A stretch of 64,000 nt of DNA from Komagataeibacter medellinensis NBRC 3288 (GCF_000182745.2 NC_016027.1:1119001-1183000), one strand, 5' to 3'. Counted from the stretch's first letter, positions 25,623 through 37,884 are shown. Notes: generated by a model not told the origin, from the sequence alone. Numbers and translations are program-made.

Positions 25623-25644
25623 CTCCTTTAAACAGAAAAAGGAG
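25623..25644 (-). promoter_or_regulatory. Hairpin that can mask the Shine-Dalgarno of the 182-residue protein gene
   Basis: On the reverse strand CTCCTTT pairs with AAAGGAG across an 8-base loop. AAAGGAG is the best ribosome-binding site for the gene starting at 25612, so folding would hide it. The stem is short and A/U-rich, so it would melt easily. Confidence 0.4.
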
Positions 25645-25708
25645 ATGGGGACGAATTCATGCAATAACAATACCAGTTATAACACTTCCGTGTGGTATGC
25701 CGCGCGTG

Positions 25709-26297
25709 TCAGGCCACCTTTAGTCGCTCGGGCAGGGGCAGGCCTAGCGTTGTAGGAATCTGCCATATTTCACGGATGGTACGGAGCGTGTGAAAGCCTG
25801 CGCGCAGGTAGGTGGGCAGTGCACGCGGATGGTCGGCCGTGCAGGTATTGACCCGTACTGCCGCAGGCCGCATCTGCCACGCCCTGGCCACCATCTGGTG
25901 CAGGAACACACGACCCACCCCCCTGCCAACCCATGCAGGCAGCAGACCGAAATAAGCAATATTCACATCGGGCGCGTAACGACTGTCGAGTTCACAGAAA
26001 CCGGCGGGCACGTCACCATCATAAAGCACATGCACGCCAATGCCGGGACTGGACAGCAGCGCGGCAAGCTCGTGATCAGGCATGGCCCGGCGCAGCCACC
26101 AGCAGTAATCATGGCCCACAGCATCATACAGTGCGCGGTACCATGCCACACCGGGGCGGAAGGTCTGGCGGATGCTGTACCCTTCCGGCAGGGGCGGCGG
26201 AGCACCGGGGGGCGGCCTGTCCATGCACAGGAACGTCACATCCACCCCGATGCGCGTGCCGCCGCCGGTTTCCTTCGGGGTGGCGGCACAGGGAATT

Positions 26298-26308
<11 letters not shown>
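25709..26308 (-). CDS. GNAT family N-acetyltransferase
   Basis: A 199-residue protein beginning [17 protein letters not shown]. The GNAT fold is seen in the order [32 protein letters not shown] (beta4), [21 protein letters not shown] (acetyl-CoA motif A with the GRGVG loop) and [15 protein letters not shown] (motif B). The substrate is unknown. The ATG at 26308 lies 11 bases inside the 3' end of rpoD on the same strand, so it is probably expressed as part of the rpoD transcript. Longer in-frame starts would overlap rpoD much more and are not favoured. Confidence 0.78.
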
Positions 26309-28277
<1,969 letters not shown>

Positions 28278-28496
28278 GCCCGATCAATCCCTACCCAGCA
28301 AATCGTTTACGCGCGTGGGCACAAACCCACCCGCGCACAGTAATCCCGTCCCTTTTACCGCCCCCGCAGGCGGTGGAGCAGGATACGGCCAATCATACCG
28401 CTTTCATATGCATTTGTCTGGTGCAGGTGGTCGATAACATGGCCGAAGTCAAGGGCGGGCACGCCATCATTTGATGTGGGCAACCAATTTTTTGCC
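28278..28496. other. dnaG-rpoD intergenic region
   Basis: 219 bases between the dnaG stop and rpoD start on the reverse strand. It contains GC-rich inverted repeats (CCGCC/GGCGG near 28360, and a GCGCG-GGG/CCC-CGCGC pair near 28295-28330) and probably an internal promoter for rpoD, but no convincing -35/-10 pair was identified. Confidence 0.4.
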
Positions 28497-30290
28497 CTAT
28501 TCATCCACATCCTCACCACCCCGACGCAAGGTATCAAGGGCAAGCAGGCGGGTGCGCAGGCTCAGCCATGCCGCCTCATCCAACTCACCCGCGCACATGC
28601 GTTCGGTATCGCTGCGGATCTCGGCGGCAAACCGCCCGACATTGAGCAGTGCATAGAAATGCCACCACTCCTGACGCGGATCGGTGCCGAACAGGTCATC
28701 ATCTTCTCCCTTGCCATGCCGCCCACGCACGGCGCGCACGCGCTGGCAGACATCATTCAGGCCAGCGGCGGACAGACAGGCCGCGAGTTCGGCCGCAGGC
28801 GGCAGTCCGCCACGCGCGTCATTGAGGTCCAGCAGTTCCTCACGCAGGGCCGCGATGTCGGTGGGCAGTTCAAGGCGGCAATAGGCGTCCTGCACCTCTC
28901 CCATGACCTCGGGCTTTTCAAGGATGATGGCGGTCAGGATGCACTGGCGCTGCAGGTCCGCATCCATCAACGCCACGGGAGCGGTGGCGATGGCGGCCCG
29001 ACGCGCGCCCCCCTTGGGGTTGCGGCGGAAGGTCTCGAAAAAACTGTCCAGCAGGGTGGAGCGGTATTCCGCTGCCAGCGCCTTGTCCGGGATCAGGGCG
29101 GCCACTTCCACCAGCCTGCGGCGCAGGGCAGCGCGTTGTTCGGGGCCGGGATCGCGCACCCCCTCGCTCAGCAAGCCGAACAGGACCTCCCCCATCGGGC
29201 GTGCACTCGCGATCAGCGCGCTCATGGCGGCCACACCATCATGGCGCAGCAGGCTGTCCGGGTCTTCGCCTTCGGGCAGGGCGCAAAAACGCAGAGTACG
29301 CTCTACATTGAGTAGCGGCAGCGCGGTCTGCGCCGCCTTGACCGCCGCGCGCTGGCCCGCCGCATCGCCATCGAAACACAATACCGGAGCGGGGGCGACC
29401 TGCCACAGGGCTTCAAGCTGCTCAGTGGTCAGCGCCGTGCCAAGGGGGGCTACGGCACCATGAAAGCCAGCCTGATGCAGGGCGATCACATCCATGTAGC
29501 CTTCCACCACCAGCAGATCGGCACCAGCACCTGTGCCCCGCACGCCCTCACGCGCGCGATCGAGGCCAAACAGCACCCGGCGCTTGGAGAAAAGGGTGGT
29601 CTCCGGCCCGTTGAGGTATTTGGGCTGCCCATCGCCCAGAATGCGCCCACCGAAGGAGACCAGCCGCCCGCGCCGGTCGCGGATGGGAAAGGTCACGCGG
29701 TTGAAGAACAGTTCGCGCGATGGCGCACCATCCTCATCCGCCCGCATCACCCCTGCATCACGCAGCATGGCGGGTGTGATATCCAGCGCCGCCATTTCCG
29801 CCACCAGCCCGCCACGCCCCTCACCCGACCAGCCGAGGCCGAAGGCGGCTATGGTCTCGTCCGTCAGGCCACGGCCCTGCAGGTAGGCCAGACCCTCGCG
29901 CCCTTCAGGCTGGTACAGCCTGCGTTGCCAGGAAAGCTGCACGGCTTCGAGCACATCGCCCAGCGTGCGGGCCTCTTCGGCACGGGCGCGCTGGGCGCGA
30001 TCGGGCTTTGGCACCTCCATACCGGCAGCGGTGGCCAGTTCCTCCACCGTCTCGATGAAGGTGCGCCCCTCGCTTTCCATGACGAAGGTGATGACATCGC
30101 CATGCGCCTGACAACCAAAGCAGTGGTAGTGGTCATCATAGACATAGAACGATGGCGTCTTTTCCCCATGGAAGGGGCAGCACGCCTTCCAGTTCTTTCC
30201 CGAACGCACCAGCTTCGTCCGCCGCCCGATAATGGGGGCGATGGGCGTGCGGGCACGCAGTTCATCCAGGAATGCGGGGTCAAGTGCCAT
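28497..30290 (-). CDS. dnaG: DNA primase
   Basis: A 597-residue primase that makes RNA primers at the replication fork. The N-terminal CHC2 zinc finger is complete (Cys38, His41, Cys57, Cys60 in CPFHGEK...CFGC). The catalytic core has the Toprim elements LVVEGYMDVIALHQAGF and LCFDGDAAGQRA. The C-terminal helicase-binding domain (after about 430) is diverged, as usual. It is 23 bases downstream of the yqeY-like gene and upstream of rpoD, all reverse strand. Confidence 0.96.
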   Translation of the reverse strand: MALDPAFLDELRARTPIAPIIGRRTKLVRSGKNWKACCPFHGEKTPSFYVYDDHYHCFGCQAHGDVITFVMESEGRTFIETVEELATAAGMEVPKPDRAQRARAEEARTLGDVLEAVQLSWQRRLYQPEGREGLAYLQGRGLTDETIAAFGLGWSGEGRGGLVAEMAALDITPAMLRDAGVMRADEDGAPSRELFFNRVTFPIRDRRGRLVSFGGRILGDGQPKYLNGPETTLFSKRRVLFGLDRAREGVRGTGAGADLLVVEGYMDVIALHQAGFHGAVAPLGTALTTEQLEALWQVAPAPVLCFDGDAAGQRAAVKAAQTALPLLNVERTLRFCALPEGEDPDSLLRHDGVAAMSALIASARPMGEVLFGLLSEGVRDPGPEQRAALRRRLVEVAALIPDKALAAEYRSTLLDSFFETFRRNPKGGARRAAIATAPVALMDADLQRQCILTAIILEKPEVMGEVQDAYCRLELPTDIAALREELLDLNDARGGLPPAAELAACLSAAGLNDVCQRVRAVRGRHGKGEDDDLFGTDPRQEWWHFYALLNVGRFAAEIRSDTERMCAGELDEAAWLSLRTRLLALDTLRRGGEDVDE

Positions 30291-30313
30291 CGGGATTGTA
30301 CTATCCAGCCAGA

Positions 30314-30772
30314 TCAGGCAGACAGGCGCGCGCGCACCACGGCAGATGCGCGCGCGGGGTCCAGGGCCGCGCCAAACTGTTCCTTCAGCGCCGCCATGAC
30401 CTTGCCCATATCCTTCATGGATGTGGCGTCCGTGCGCGCGATGGCTTCGCGCACGGCGGCCTCGATGGTAGCGTCATCAAGGTCGGGCGGCAGGTAGTCA
30501 CGGATGATCGCGATTTCGGCATTTTCCTTGTCCGCCAGTTCGGGGCGGCCGCCCTGGGTGTACATGGCAGCCGATTCCGTGCGCGACTTGATCATGCCGC
30601 GCAGCATGGAAATCACGGCTTCATCACTGACCTGGTCTTCGCCCTTCGCGCGGCCGGCGATATCAATATCCTTCAGTTTTGCCGTAATCATGCGGATGGT
30701 GCCGACCTTTTCGCTCTGGCCTGCCTTCATGGCTGCTTTCAGGTCATCCATGAAACGTGCGCGCAAGGACAT
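30314..30772 (-). CDS. GatB/YqeY domain protein
   Basis: A 152-residue protein of the YqeY family, with the tRNA amidotransferase GatB C-terminal-like fold. Characteristic segments are MSLRARFMDDLKAAMKAGQ, LRGMIKSRTESAAMY, LPPDLDDATIEAAVREAI and DMGKVMAALKEQF. The start at 30772 is set by GAGGAG nine bases upstream. YqeY commonly precedes dnaG-rpoD, and its molecular role is not settled; weak tRNA or GatCAB association is assumed from the fold. It is divergent from carA across 153 bases that contain two inverted repeats. Confidence 0.88.
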   Translation of the reverse strand: MSLRARFMDDLKAAMKAGQSEKVGTIRMITAKLKDIDIAGRAKGEDQVSDEAVISMLRGMIKSRTESAAMYTQGGRPELADKENAEIAIIRDYLPPDLDDATIEAAVREAIARTDATSMKDMGKVMAALKEQFGAALDPARASAVVRARLSA

Positions 30773-30823
30773 GACTGTCAACTCCTCTGCCCGGCGGCGG
30801 GGCAGGATGCCCCGTATGGTGCC

Positions 30824-30895
30824 GGGAATAATTTTCCCACTGTCTCGTTGCGGGGGTATGTGGGAATTTTCTTCCCAATTACCAGAGACACTGGT
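30824..30895. promoter_or_regulatory. Paired inverted repeats in the yqeY/carA divergent region
   Basis: GGGAA-N5-TTCCC (30824-30838) and TGGGAA-N5-TTCCCA (30861-30877) share the same half-sites and are centred about 38 bp apart. A third palindrome, ACCAG-N5-CTGGT, lies at 30881-30895. Repeated dyads of equal spacing in a divergent intergenic region fit a repressor or activator binding array; the HTH domain encoded 30 bases downstream is an obvious candidate reader (inference). Confidence 0.5.
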
Positions 30896-30925
30896 AGGCA
30901 ATACTCCCGGAAGGGACATCATCCA

Positions 30926-32323
30926 ATGCCGATGACGATAGAAAGTATTATCGAACGCCTTGGCGGCGCCGAACAGGCCGCCCGACTGGCAGGCGTAAGC
31001 ACCGAGGCCATTCGCAAATGGCGGCAGGCCCGCGCCATTCCGCCCAAGCACTGGACAACGGTGCTGCGCGCAACAGGGCTGTCACTATCCGACCTGCAAC
31101 CCGACACAGAATCCGACCGACCGGAGCCCATGATGAGCACGTCAAACCCGATCGCACCGGCCAACAGGCCCAAAGCCGCGACAGCCGCCCTGATCCTGGC
31201 GGATGGCACCGTGATGTGGGGGCGCGGATTCGGCGCGCACAGCACCGAGCGCGCACTGGGCGAAATCTGCTTTTCCACCGGCATGACCGGGTACCAGGAA
31301 ACGCTGACCGACCCGTCATTCGCGGGGCAGATCATTACCTTCACCTTTCCCCATATCGGCAATACCGGCACCACGCCGGAGGATGATGAGGCAACCCGCA
31401 TCCATGCCCGCGCGCTGGTGGTCAAGGAAGACCTGACGGCACCGGCCAACTGGCGTGCGACCGAATCGCTGGACGCATGGCTCAAGGCGCAGGGTATTCC
31501 GGGCATCTGTGGTATCGACACCCGCGCCATCACGCGGCGCATCCGCGAAGACGGCCCGCAGACAGCCATCGTGGCCTATCCCGCCGACGGACAGTTCGAT
31601 ATCCCCGCCCTGCTTGCACAGGCCCGTGCGTGGCCGGGGCTGGAGGGCATGGACCTGGCTGGCGAAGTAACCTGCGCCACGCCCTATACATGGACGGAAG
31701 GTGTATGGCAGTGGCCACATGGCACAGCGCCCCTGCCCACAAAGCGCCGCAAGGTTGTAGCAGTTGATTACGGTGCCAAGCGTAACATCCTGCGCTGCCT
31801 TGCCAACGCGGGTTGTGACGTGACCGTAGTGCCCGCGACCGCGACGGCGGAGGACATCCTCGCCCTCGACCCCGCTGGCGTGTTCCTGTCCAACGGGCCG
31901 GGCGACCCGGCGGCGACGGCAAAATACGCGGTCCCCGCCATTCGCGGCGTGCTGGAAGCGGGCAAGCCGGTATTCGGCATCTGCCTTGGCCATCAGCTTC
32001 TGGCACTTACGCTGGGGGCAAGGACCTACAAGCTGGCGCGCGGTCACCGTGGGGCCAACCAGCCGGTCAAGGACCTGGCGACGGGCAAGGTGGAAATCAC
32101 CAGTCAGAACCACGGATTCGCGGTGGATGACAAATCCCTGCCCGCTGACGTGCGCGCCACCCATACCAGCCTGTTTGACGGATCGAACGAAGGCATCAAT
32201 ACCAGCCGTTACCCGGCCTTCTCGGTGCAGTACCACCCCGAAGCCAGCCCCGGCCCATCCGACAGCCATTACCTGTTCCGCCGTTTTGTCGATCTGATCG
32301 ACACCACAACCAAGACCGCGTGA
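30926..32323 (+). CDS. carA: Carbamoyl-phosphate synthase small subunit with in-frame N-terminal HTH domain
   Basis: Residues about 70-465 are CarA: an N-terminal domain followed by a class I glutamine amidotransferase with the nucleophile Cys in [10 protein letters not shown] and the His/Glu pair in YHPEASPGP. It hydrolyses glutamine and feeds ammonia to CarB for arginine and pyrimidine synthesis. The frame is open upstream to ATG 30926, giving a 68-residue helix-turn-helix module ([20 protein letters not shown], then IPPKHW) of the Cro/YdaS type. CarA alone could start at 31130 or 31133, where GGAG is suitably placed, so one gene may yield HTH-CarA, free CarA, or both. CarB begins 10 bases after the stop. 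Confidence 0.88.
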   Translation: MPMTIESIIERLGGAEQAARLAGVSTEAIRKWRQARAIPPKHWTTVLRATGLSLSDLQPDTESDRPEPMMSTSNPIAPANRPKAATAALILADGTVMWGRGFGAHSTERALGEICFSTGMTGYQETLTDPSFAGQIITFTFPHIGNTGTTPEDDEATRIHARALVVKEDLTAPANWRATESLDAWLKAQGIPGICGIDTRAITRRIREDGPQTAIVAYPADGQFDIPALLAQARAWPGLEGMDLAGEVTCATPYTWTEGVWQWPHGTAPLPTKRRKVVAVDYGAKRNILRCLANAGCDVTVVPATATAEDILALDPAGVFLSNGPGDPAATAKYAVPAIRGVLEAGKPVFGICLGHQLLALTLGARTYKLARGHRGANQPVKDLATGKVEITSQNHGFAVDDKSLPADVRATHTSLFDGSNEGINTSRYPAFSVQYHPEASPGPSDSHYLFRRFVDLIDTTTKTA

Positions 32324-32333
32324 AAGCCGACCC

Positions 32334-35300
32334 ATGCCAAAACGGACAGATATCAGCTCCATCCTGATCATCGGCGCCGGCCCGATCGTTATCGGCCAGG
32401 CGTGCGAATTCGACTATTCCGGCGCGCAGGCCTGCAAGGCCCTGAAGGAAGAGGGCTACCGCGTCATCCTGGTCAACTCCAACCCCGCCACGATCATGAC
32501 CGATCCGGGGCTGGCGGATGCGACCTATATCGAGCCGATCACCCCGGAATTTGTCGAGCGCATCATACTGCGTGAAAAGCCCGATGCCGTGCTGCCCACC
32601 ATGGGCGGCCAGACCGCGCTGAACACGGCCATGGCGCTGGACAAGTCGGGCTTCCTCAAAAAGCACAATGTCGAACTGATCGGCGCCAATGCCGAAGTGA
32701 TCGACCGGGCCGAGGACCGGCAGAAATTCCGCGAGGCGATGGACGAGATCGGGATTGAAAGCCCACGCAGCCTGATTGCCCACACGCTGGAGGAAGCGCG
32801 TAGCGCGCTAGCCACCATCGGCCTGCCTGCGGTCATCCGCCCGTCCTTTACCATGGGTGGCTCCGGCGGCGGCATTGCCTACAACCGTGAAGAGTTCGAC
32901 CGCATCGTCTCCTCCGGGCTTGATGCCTCCCCCACCACGGAAGTCCTGATCGAGGAATCCGTGCTGGGCTGGAAGGAGTATGAGATGGAGGTCGTGCGCG
33001 ACACGGCGGACAACTGCATCATCATCTGCTCCATCGAGAACATCGACCCGATGGGCGTGCATACCGGCGATTCCATTACGGTTGCCCCGGCCCTTACGCT
33101 TACGGACAAGGAATACCAGCGCCTGCGTGACATGTCGCTGGCCTGCCTGCGCAAGATCGGGGTGGAAACCGGTGGGTCGAACGTGCAGTTCGGCATCAAC
33201 CCCGTTGATGGCCGCGTGGTCGTGATCGAGATGAACCCGCGCGTGTCACGCTCCTCCGCACTGGCATCGAAAGCCACGGGCTTCCCGATTGCCAAGGTCG
33301 CGGCCAAGCTTGCCGTCGGTTACACGCTGGATGAACTGACCAACGATATTACCGGCAGCACGCCGGCGTCGTTCGAGCCGACGATTGACTACGTCGTGGT
33401 CAAGATCCCCCGCTTCACATTCGAGAAGTTCCCCGGCACCCCGGCGCTGCTGTCCACCAGCATGAAGTCGGTTGGCGAGGCGATGGCCATTGGCCGCTCC
33501 TTCCCCGAGGCTCTGCAGAAGGGCCTGCGCTCGATGGAAATCGGGCTGGCTGGCCTTGATCCGGTGGAAGCCCCTGGTGATGGCGGCCCCGATGCCTTCC
33601 GCGCTGCCCTGTCGCAGCCGCGCCCCGAGCGTATCCTGATGGCGGCCCAGGCCCTGCGCGCCGGGCTGAGCGTGGACGACATCCACGACGCCTGCCGCTT
33701 CGAGCCATGGTTCCTACGCGAACTGGCCAAGATCGTCGCAGCCGAACATGCGGTCGTGCGTGACGGCCTGCCGGAAGATGCCGACAGCCTGCGCACGCTG
33801 AAAGCCATGGGCTTTTCCGACATCCAGCTGGCCCGCCTGTCCGGCACGCAGGAAGCCGAAGTGGCGAAACTGCGCGAAAGCCGCGCCGTGCTGCCGGTCT
33901 ATAAGCGCATCGACACCTGTGCGGGTGAGTTCGCCTCCCCCACGCCCTACATGTATTCGTCCTATGAAGGCGGGTACGGCGTGCCGGAATGTGAAAGCCG
34001 CCCGACCGACCGCAGGAAGATCGTCATCCTTGGCGGTGGGCCGAACCGCATCGGCCAGGGGATCGAGTTCGACTATTGCTGCGTCCATGCCGCCTATGCC
34101 CTGCGTGAGGCAGGCTTCGAGACGATCATGGTCAACTGCAACCCTGAAACCGTCTCGACCGACTACGACACGTCGGATCGCCTGTATTTTGAGCCGCTGA
34201 CGGCTGAAGACGTAATCGCCCTGATCCGCCGCGAACAGGCAAACGGCACCGTTCTGGGCTGCATCGTGCAGTATGGCGGGCAGACGCCGCTCAAGCTGTC
34301 GCATGCGCTGGAAGCCGCAGGCATTCCGCTACTGGGCACGCCGGCCGATGCGATCGACCGGGCCGAGGACCGCGAACGCTTCCAGGCCATGCTGCACAGG
34401 CTCGGTCTGCGCCAGCCCGATAACGGCATTGCCCGCAGCCCGGCGGAAGCCGAAGCCGTGGCCGAGAAGATTGGCTACCCTGTCGTGGTCCGCCCATCCT
34501 ACGTGCTGGGCGGCCGCGCGATGGAAATCGTGCATGACCGCGCCAGCCTGCAGCGTTATATGCGTGTGGCGCTGCAACTTGCCGGGGCCGAAGTCGCCAA
34601 CGGCCCCGTGCTGATCGACCACTACCTCAACGATGCGATCGAAGCGGACGTGGACTGCATTGCCGATGGTAATGAGGTTTATGTGGCAGGCGTGATGGAA
34701 CATATCGAGGAAGCTGGCATCCATTCCGGTGACAGCGCGTGTTCGCTCCCGCCCTATACCCTCTCGCCCGCCATCGTGACCGAACTCAAGGCCCAGACCG
34801 AAGCCATGGCGCGCGAGCTTGGCATTGTGGGGCTGATGAACGTGCAGTACGCGATCAAGGGCCACGACATTTTCGTGCTGGAAGTCAACCCGCGCGCCTC
34901 GCGCACCGTGCCGTTCGTGGCCAAGGCCACAGGCGTTCCGGTTGCCAAGATCGGCGCGCGCGTGATGGCGGGCGCCAAACTTGCGGAATTCCGGCTTGAT
35001 GACCGGGCCGTCGCCCCGCATGTGGCGGTGAAGGAGGCGGTGTTCCCCTTCAACCGCTTCCCCGATGTGGATACGATCCTCGGCCCGGAAATGCGCTCCA
35101 CCGGTGAGGTCATGGGGCTTGATGCCTCGTTCGAGCGCGCCTTTGCCAAATCGCAGCTGGCCGCTGGCGTCAAGCTGCCGCTCTCGGGCCGGGTGTTCCT
35201 GTCCGTACGTGACAGTGACAAGGCTGCCGTCAAATCCATCGGTCGCCTGCTGGCGGAAATGGGCTTTACCATCGTGGCCACGCGCGGCACGGCCAAATGC

Positions 35301-35588
35301 CTGCGCGAAGCAGGCGTGAGTGTGGATATAGTGAACAAGGTGCTTGAAGGCCGCCCCAACTGCGTGGACGCCATCCGCTCGGGTGACATCCAGATGGTCA
35401 TCAACACCGCACAGGGTGCGCAGGCGGTCAGTGACAGCTTTGACATCCGCCGTTCGGCACTGACACATGGCATTCCACACTACACCACCATTGCCGGTGC
35501 GCGGGCGGCAACGCATGCCATTTCGGCCATGCGCGAAGGGGTTCTTGAAGTCGCGCCCCTTCAATCCTATTTTAAAGGATCATTCTGA
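32334..35588 (+). CDS. carB: Carbamoyl-phosphate synthase large subunit
   Basis: A 1084-residue enzyme with two homologous ATP-grasp halves: the carboxyphosphate half (starts [20 protein letters not shown], with [13 protein letters not shown]) and the carbamoyl-phosphate half ([20 protein letters not shown], with [14 protein letters not shown]). The C-terminal MGS-like allosteric domain follows ([20 protein letters not shown]). It combines bicarbonate, ATP and ammonia from CarA. The length is standard. It is in an operon with carA; greA begins 134 bases later. Confidence 0.97.
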   Translation: MPKRTDISSILIIGAGPIVIGQACEFDYSGAQACKALKEEGYRVILVNSNPATIMTDPGLADATYIEPITPEFVERIILREKPDAVLPTMGGQTALNTAMALDKSGFLKKHNVELIGANAEVIDRAEDRQKFREAMDEIGIESPRSLIAHTLEEARSALATIGLPAVIRPSFTMGGSGGGIAYNREEFDRIVSSGLDASPTTEVLIEESVLGWKEYEMEVVRDTADNCIIICSIENIDPMGVHTGDSITVAPALTLTDKEYQRLRDMSLACLRKIGVETGGSNVQFGINPVDGRVVVIEMNPRVSRSSALASKATGFPIAKVAAKLAVGYTLDELTNDITGSTPASFEPTIDYVVVKIPRFTFEKFPGTPALLSTSMKSVGEAMAIGRSFPEALQKGLRSMEIGLAGLDPVEAPGDGGPDAFRAALSQPRPERILMAAQALRAGLSVDDIHDACRFEPWFLRELAKIVAAEHAVVRDGLPEDADSLRTLKAMGFSDIQLARLSGTQEAEVAKLRESRAVLPVYKRIDTCAGEFASPTPYMYSSYEGGYGVPECESRPTDRRKIVILGGGPNRIGQGIEFDYCCVHAAYALREAGFETIMVNCNPETVSTDYDTSDRLYFEPLTAEDVIALIRREQANGTVLGCIVQYGGQTPLKLSHALEAAGIPLLGTPADAIDRAEDRERFQAMLHRLGLRQPDNGIARSPAEAEAVAEKIGYPVVVRPSYVLGGRAMEIVHDRASLQRYMRVALQLAGAEVANGPVLIDHYLNDAIEADVDCIADGNEVYVAGVMEHIEEAGIHSGDSACSLPPYTLSPAIVTELKAQTEAMARELGIVGLMNVQYAIKGHDIFVLEVNPRASRTVPFVAKATGVPVAKIGARVMAGAKLAEFRLDDRAVAPHVAVKEAVFPFNRFPDVDTILGPEMRSTGEVMGLDASFERAFAKSQLAAGVKLPLSGRVFLSVRDSDKAAVKSIGRLLAEMGFTIVATRGTAKCLREAGVSVDIVNKVLEGRPNCVDAIRSGDIQMVINTAQGAQAVSDSFDIRRSALTHGIPHYTTIAGARAATHAISAMREGVLEVAPLQSYFKGSF

Positions 35589-35722
35589 GCGTATCGCACA
35601 ACGCGGGTGGTCCTGCTGGTCCCAAGGCTGGCAGGTCGCCCGCGTCGTATTACAGGCGATAGGCCCGGGCACAGCAACCAACAGTCAGTTGCGGAAACTG
35701 ACCTTCACCTCGGGGACAAACC

Positions 35723-36196
35723 TTGCAGAAATTTCCGATGACAGGCCCCGGCCTGCAACGGCTTGAAGACGAACTGCGCAAGCTCAAGAGTGAAGAACGC
35801 CCCGCGATCATTCGCGCGATTGCCGAAGCGCGGAGCCATGGCGATCTTTCCGAAAACGCGGAATACCATGCCGCGCGTGAACGCCAGTCCTTTACCGAAG
35901 GCCGCATCCAGGAACTGGAGGAGATCGTCTCCTCCGCCGAAGTCATCGACCCGGCCGCCCTGTCGGGCGACCAGGTGAAATTCGGCGCCCGCGTCAAGCT
36001 GGTGGATGAGGAGACCGACAGGGAAGCCTCCTACCAGATCGTGGGGGTGTATGAAGCCGACATCAAACAGGGCCTTCTGTCCATTTCTTCGCCGCTGGCC
36101 AAGTCACTGATTGGCAAGAGCATTGGTGATACCGTATCCGTTCCCGCTCCCGGCGGCGACCGGACCTACGAAATCCTGGAAGTCACCTACGGCTAG
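35723..36196 (+). CDS. greA: Transcription elongation factor GreA
   Basis: A 157-residue protein with the N-terminal coiled coil (LEDELRKLKSEERPAIIRAI, GDLSENAEYHAARERQSF) carrying the acidic tip, and the C-terminal FKBP-like domain (SPLAKSLIGKSIGD, GGDRTYEILEV). GreA stimulates cleavage of backtracked transcripts by RNA polymerase. The start is the TTG at 35723, because it gives MQKFPMT, the normal alphaproteobacterial GreA N-terminus, with GGGGA upstream; an ATG at 35738 would remove it. It lies twelve bases upstream of the threonine dehydratase gene. Confidence 0.95.
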   Translation: MQKFPMTGPGLQRLEDELRKLKSEERPAIIRAIAEARSHGDLSENAEYHAARERQSFTEGRIQELEEIVSSAEVIDPAALSGDQVKFGARVKLVDEETDREASYQIVGVYEADIKQGLLSISSPLAKSLIGKSIGDTVSVPAPGGDRTYEILEVTYG

Positions 36197-36208
36197 GCGC
36201 ACCCCACC

Positions 36209-37405
36209 GTGATCACGCTTGAAGACATCACCGCCGCAGCACAGCGGATAAAGGGGCGCGTACTGCATACGCCAACCGTGCCCTGCCAGACCCTCTCACG
36301 CGCGACGGGCGCGGATATCGTGCTCAAGCTCGATAACCTCCAGGCCGTGGGCTCGTTCAAGGAGCGCGGTGCGGCCAACAAACTGGCCCTGCTAACCCCG
36401 CGTGAGCGTGAACGTGGGGTCATTACCGTCTCGGCAGGCAACCATGCGCAGGGTGTGGCCCGCCATGCTTCCCTGCTTGGCATTGACGCGGTCATTGTCA
36501 TGCCGCGCTTCACGCCTGCCGCCAAGGTCACGCGCACTGCGGCATGGGGCGCGCGCGTGGTGCTGGAAGGCGACAACTTTGCCGAGGCGACAGCGCATGC
36601 CAACATGCTGTGCCAGCGCGAGGGACGGGTTTTCGTCCATCCCTATGATGACCCGGAAGTCATGGCAGGCCAGGGCACCTTCGCGCTGGAACTGTTCGAG
36701 GATGCCGGGCCGCTTGATACGTTCGTCTGCCCCATTGGCGGCGGCGGCCTGCTTTCTGGCTGTGCCGTGGCCGGGCGCGCATTGCAGCCGGACATGGACA
36801 TCGTAGGGGTACAGGTGGAGAATTTCTCCTCCCTGTCAGGTTTCCCCGGTGATGAGGTGATGCCACCCGGTGGCGCCACCATTGCTGAAGGCATTGCGGT
36901 GCTCCAGATCGGGCGCCAGCCACTGGAAGTCATCCGCGAACTGGTATCAAACGTGCTGGTCGTCCCTGAAAGTGCGATCGAGACCGCAATCACCATGCTG
37001 GCGGAAGGGGCCAAGCAGGTCAGCGAGGGCGCGGGCGCCACGGCGCTGGCCGCCGTGCTGACCTATCCCGAACTGTTCCGGGGCAAGCGGGTGGCGCTGC
37101 CGGTCACGGGCGGCAATATCGACAGCCGCATCCTGGCCAATACCCTGCTGCGCTCGCTGCTGCGCGACGGGCGGCTTTTGTGCCTGAAGATGGAAATACC
37201 AGACCGCCCCGGCGTACTGGCCGACATTTCACGCAAGATCAGCGATGAAGGCGGCAACATCATCGAGGTCTCGCACCAGCGCCTGTTCACCACGCCCAGC
37301 GTGCAGGCCGCCGAGCTTGAGGTGATGATCGAGGCCCGTGACCCTGACCACGCTCGTGCTCTGGAAGCGGAACTGGCCAAAACCTATATCGTACGCCGCG
37401 CCTGA
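36209..37405 (+). CDS. ilvA: Threonine ammonia-lyase (threonine dehydratase) with ACT domain
   Basis: A 398-residue PLP enzyme that deaminates L-threonine to 2-oxobutyrate, the entry to isoleucine synthesis. The PLP lysine is Lys51 in VGSFKERGA; the glycine loop GGGGL (about 178-182) holds the phosphate. A C-terminal ACT domain (LKMEIPDRPGVLADISRKI) is present, the short form (about 400 residues) rather than the 514-residue E. coli IlvA with twin regulatory domains. The start is GTG at 36209. Catabolic TdcB-type use is possible; ilvA is chosen for the ACT domain. Confidence 0.88.
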   Translation: MITLEDITAAAQRIKGRVLHTPTVPCQTLSRATGADIVLKLDNLQAVGSFKERGAANKLALLTPRERERGVITVSAGNHAQGVARHASLLGIDAVIVMPRFTPAAKVTRTAAWGARVVLEGDNFAEATAHANMLCQREGRVFVHPYDDPEVMAGQGTFALELFEDAGPLDTFVCPIGGGGLLSGCAVAGRALQPDMDIVGVQVENFSSLSGFPGDEVMPPGGATIAEGIAVLQIGRQPLEVIRELVSNVLVVPESAIETAITMLAEGAKQVSEGAGATALAAVLTYPELFRGKRVALPVTGGNIDSRILANTLLRSLLRDGRLLCLKMEIPDRPGVLADISRKISDEGGNIIEVSHQRLFTTPSVQAAELEVMIEARDPDHARALEAELAKTYIVRRA

Positions 37406-37410
37406 ACTTT

Positions 37411-37850
37411 CACACGGCGGTATCTGAAAAACGGGCACCTGTTGTCGATGTGGTTCCTGCGCTGGGGAATGGCGACGCAGAAGGCCCTTGCGCGTATGGC
37501 GTCCACGATCCAGTGGACGTCAAACGCCCTGCCAGCAAGAATCCCCCTGAAATCCGCCACTCCGGGAAAGAGACATCCCCAAGCGTGTCGTCATTTTGAC
37601 TGGGATATGGGGGAAGCGAAGCCGTTGCCCTGAACGTGGATCATGGCGATGGCCTTGGGTGTCCAGTTCGTCACACCGCGTCTGATCGGCTGTTTTCGCC
37701 CCCTTCTGCCCCTGTAAAGCCGGAACACCGTGTCATCGCACCATGGCGTTTTCCATATTGGCTTTATCAGGGACAGCTTCGAAAAGTCGTTTGAAAATAC
37801 CGACTTTCATCCCGTCGCTATAGCGGGAATAACCCGAGTTCCAATAACCA
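37411..37850 (-). pseudogene. Decayed IS5-family transposase remnant
   Basis: Reverse-strand translation in shifting frames recovers transposase blocks in the correct order. N-terminal block: GYWNSGYSRYSDGMKVG then IFKRLFEAVPDKANMENAMV (about 37735-37850). A middle block GVTNWTPKAIAMIHVQGNGF recalls the GGLTTKIHALVD region. A C-terminal block is GILAGRAFDVHWIVDAIRAR, FCVAIPQRRNHIDNR, CPFFRYRR (about 37411-37560), where active enzymes have LLADKGYDAD and IP-x-RSNR. Several stops and frameshifts interrupt it and both element ends are missing. It separates ilvA from the convergent FUSC gene. Family by recall only. Confidence 0.7.
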
Positions 37851-37855
37851 AAACA

Positions 37856-37884
37856 CGCCTGTCATTGCCTGATGATGACAGGCG
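37856..37884 (-). terminator. Rho-independent terminator of the FUSC transporter gene
   Basis: A perfect 10-bp stem CGCCTGTCAT/ATGACAGGCG with a 9-base loop, followed on the reverse strand by TGTTTTGG. It lies 62 bases beyond the stop of the FUSC gene and marks the edge of the transposase remnant. Confidence 0.75.
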
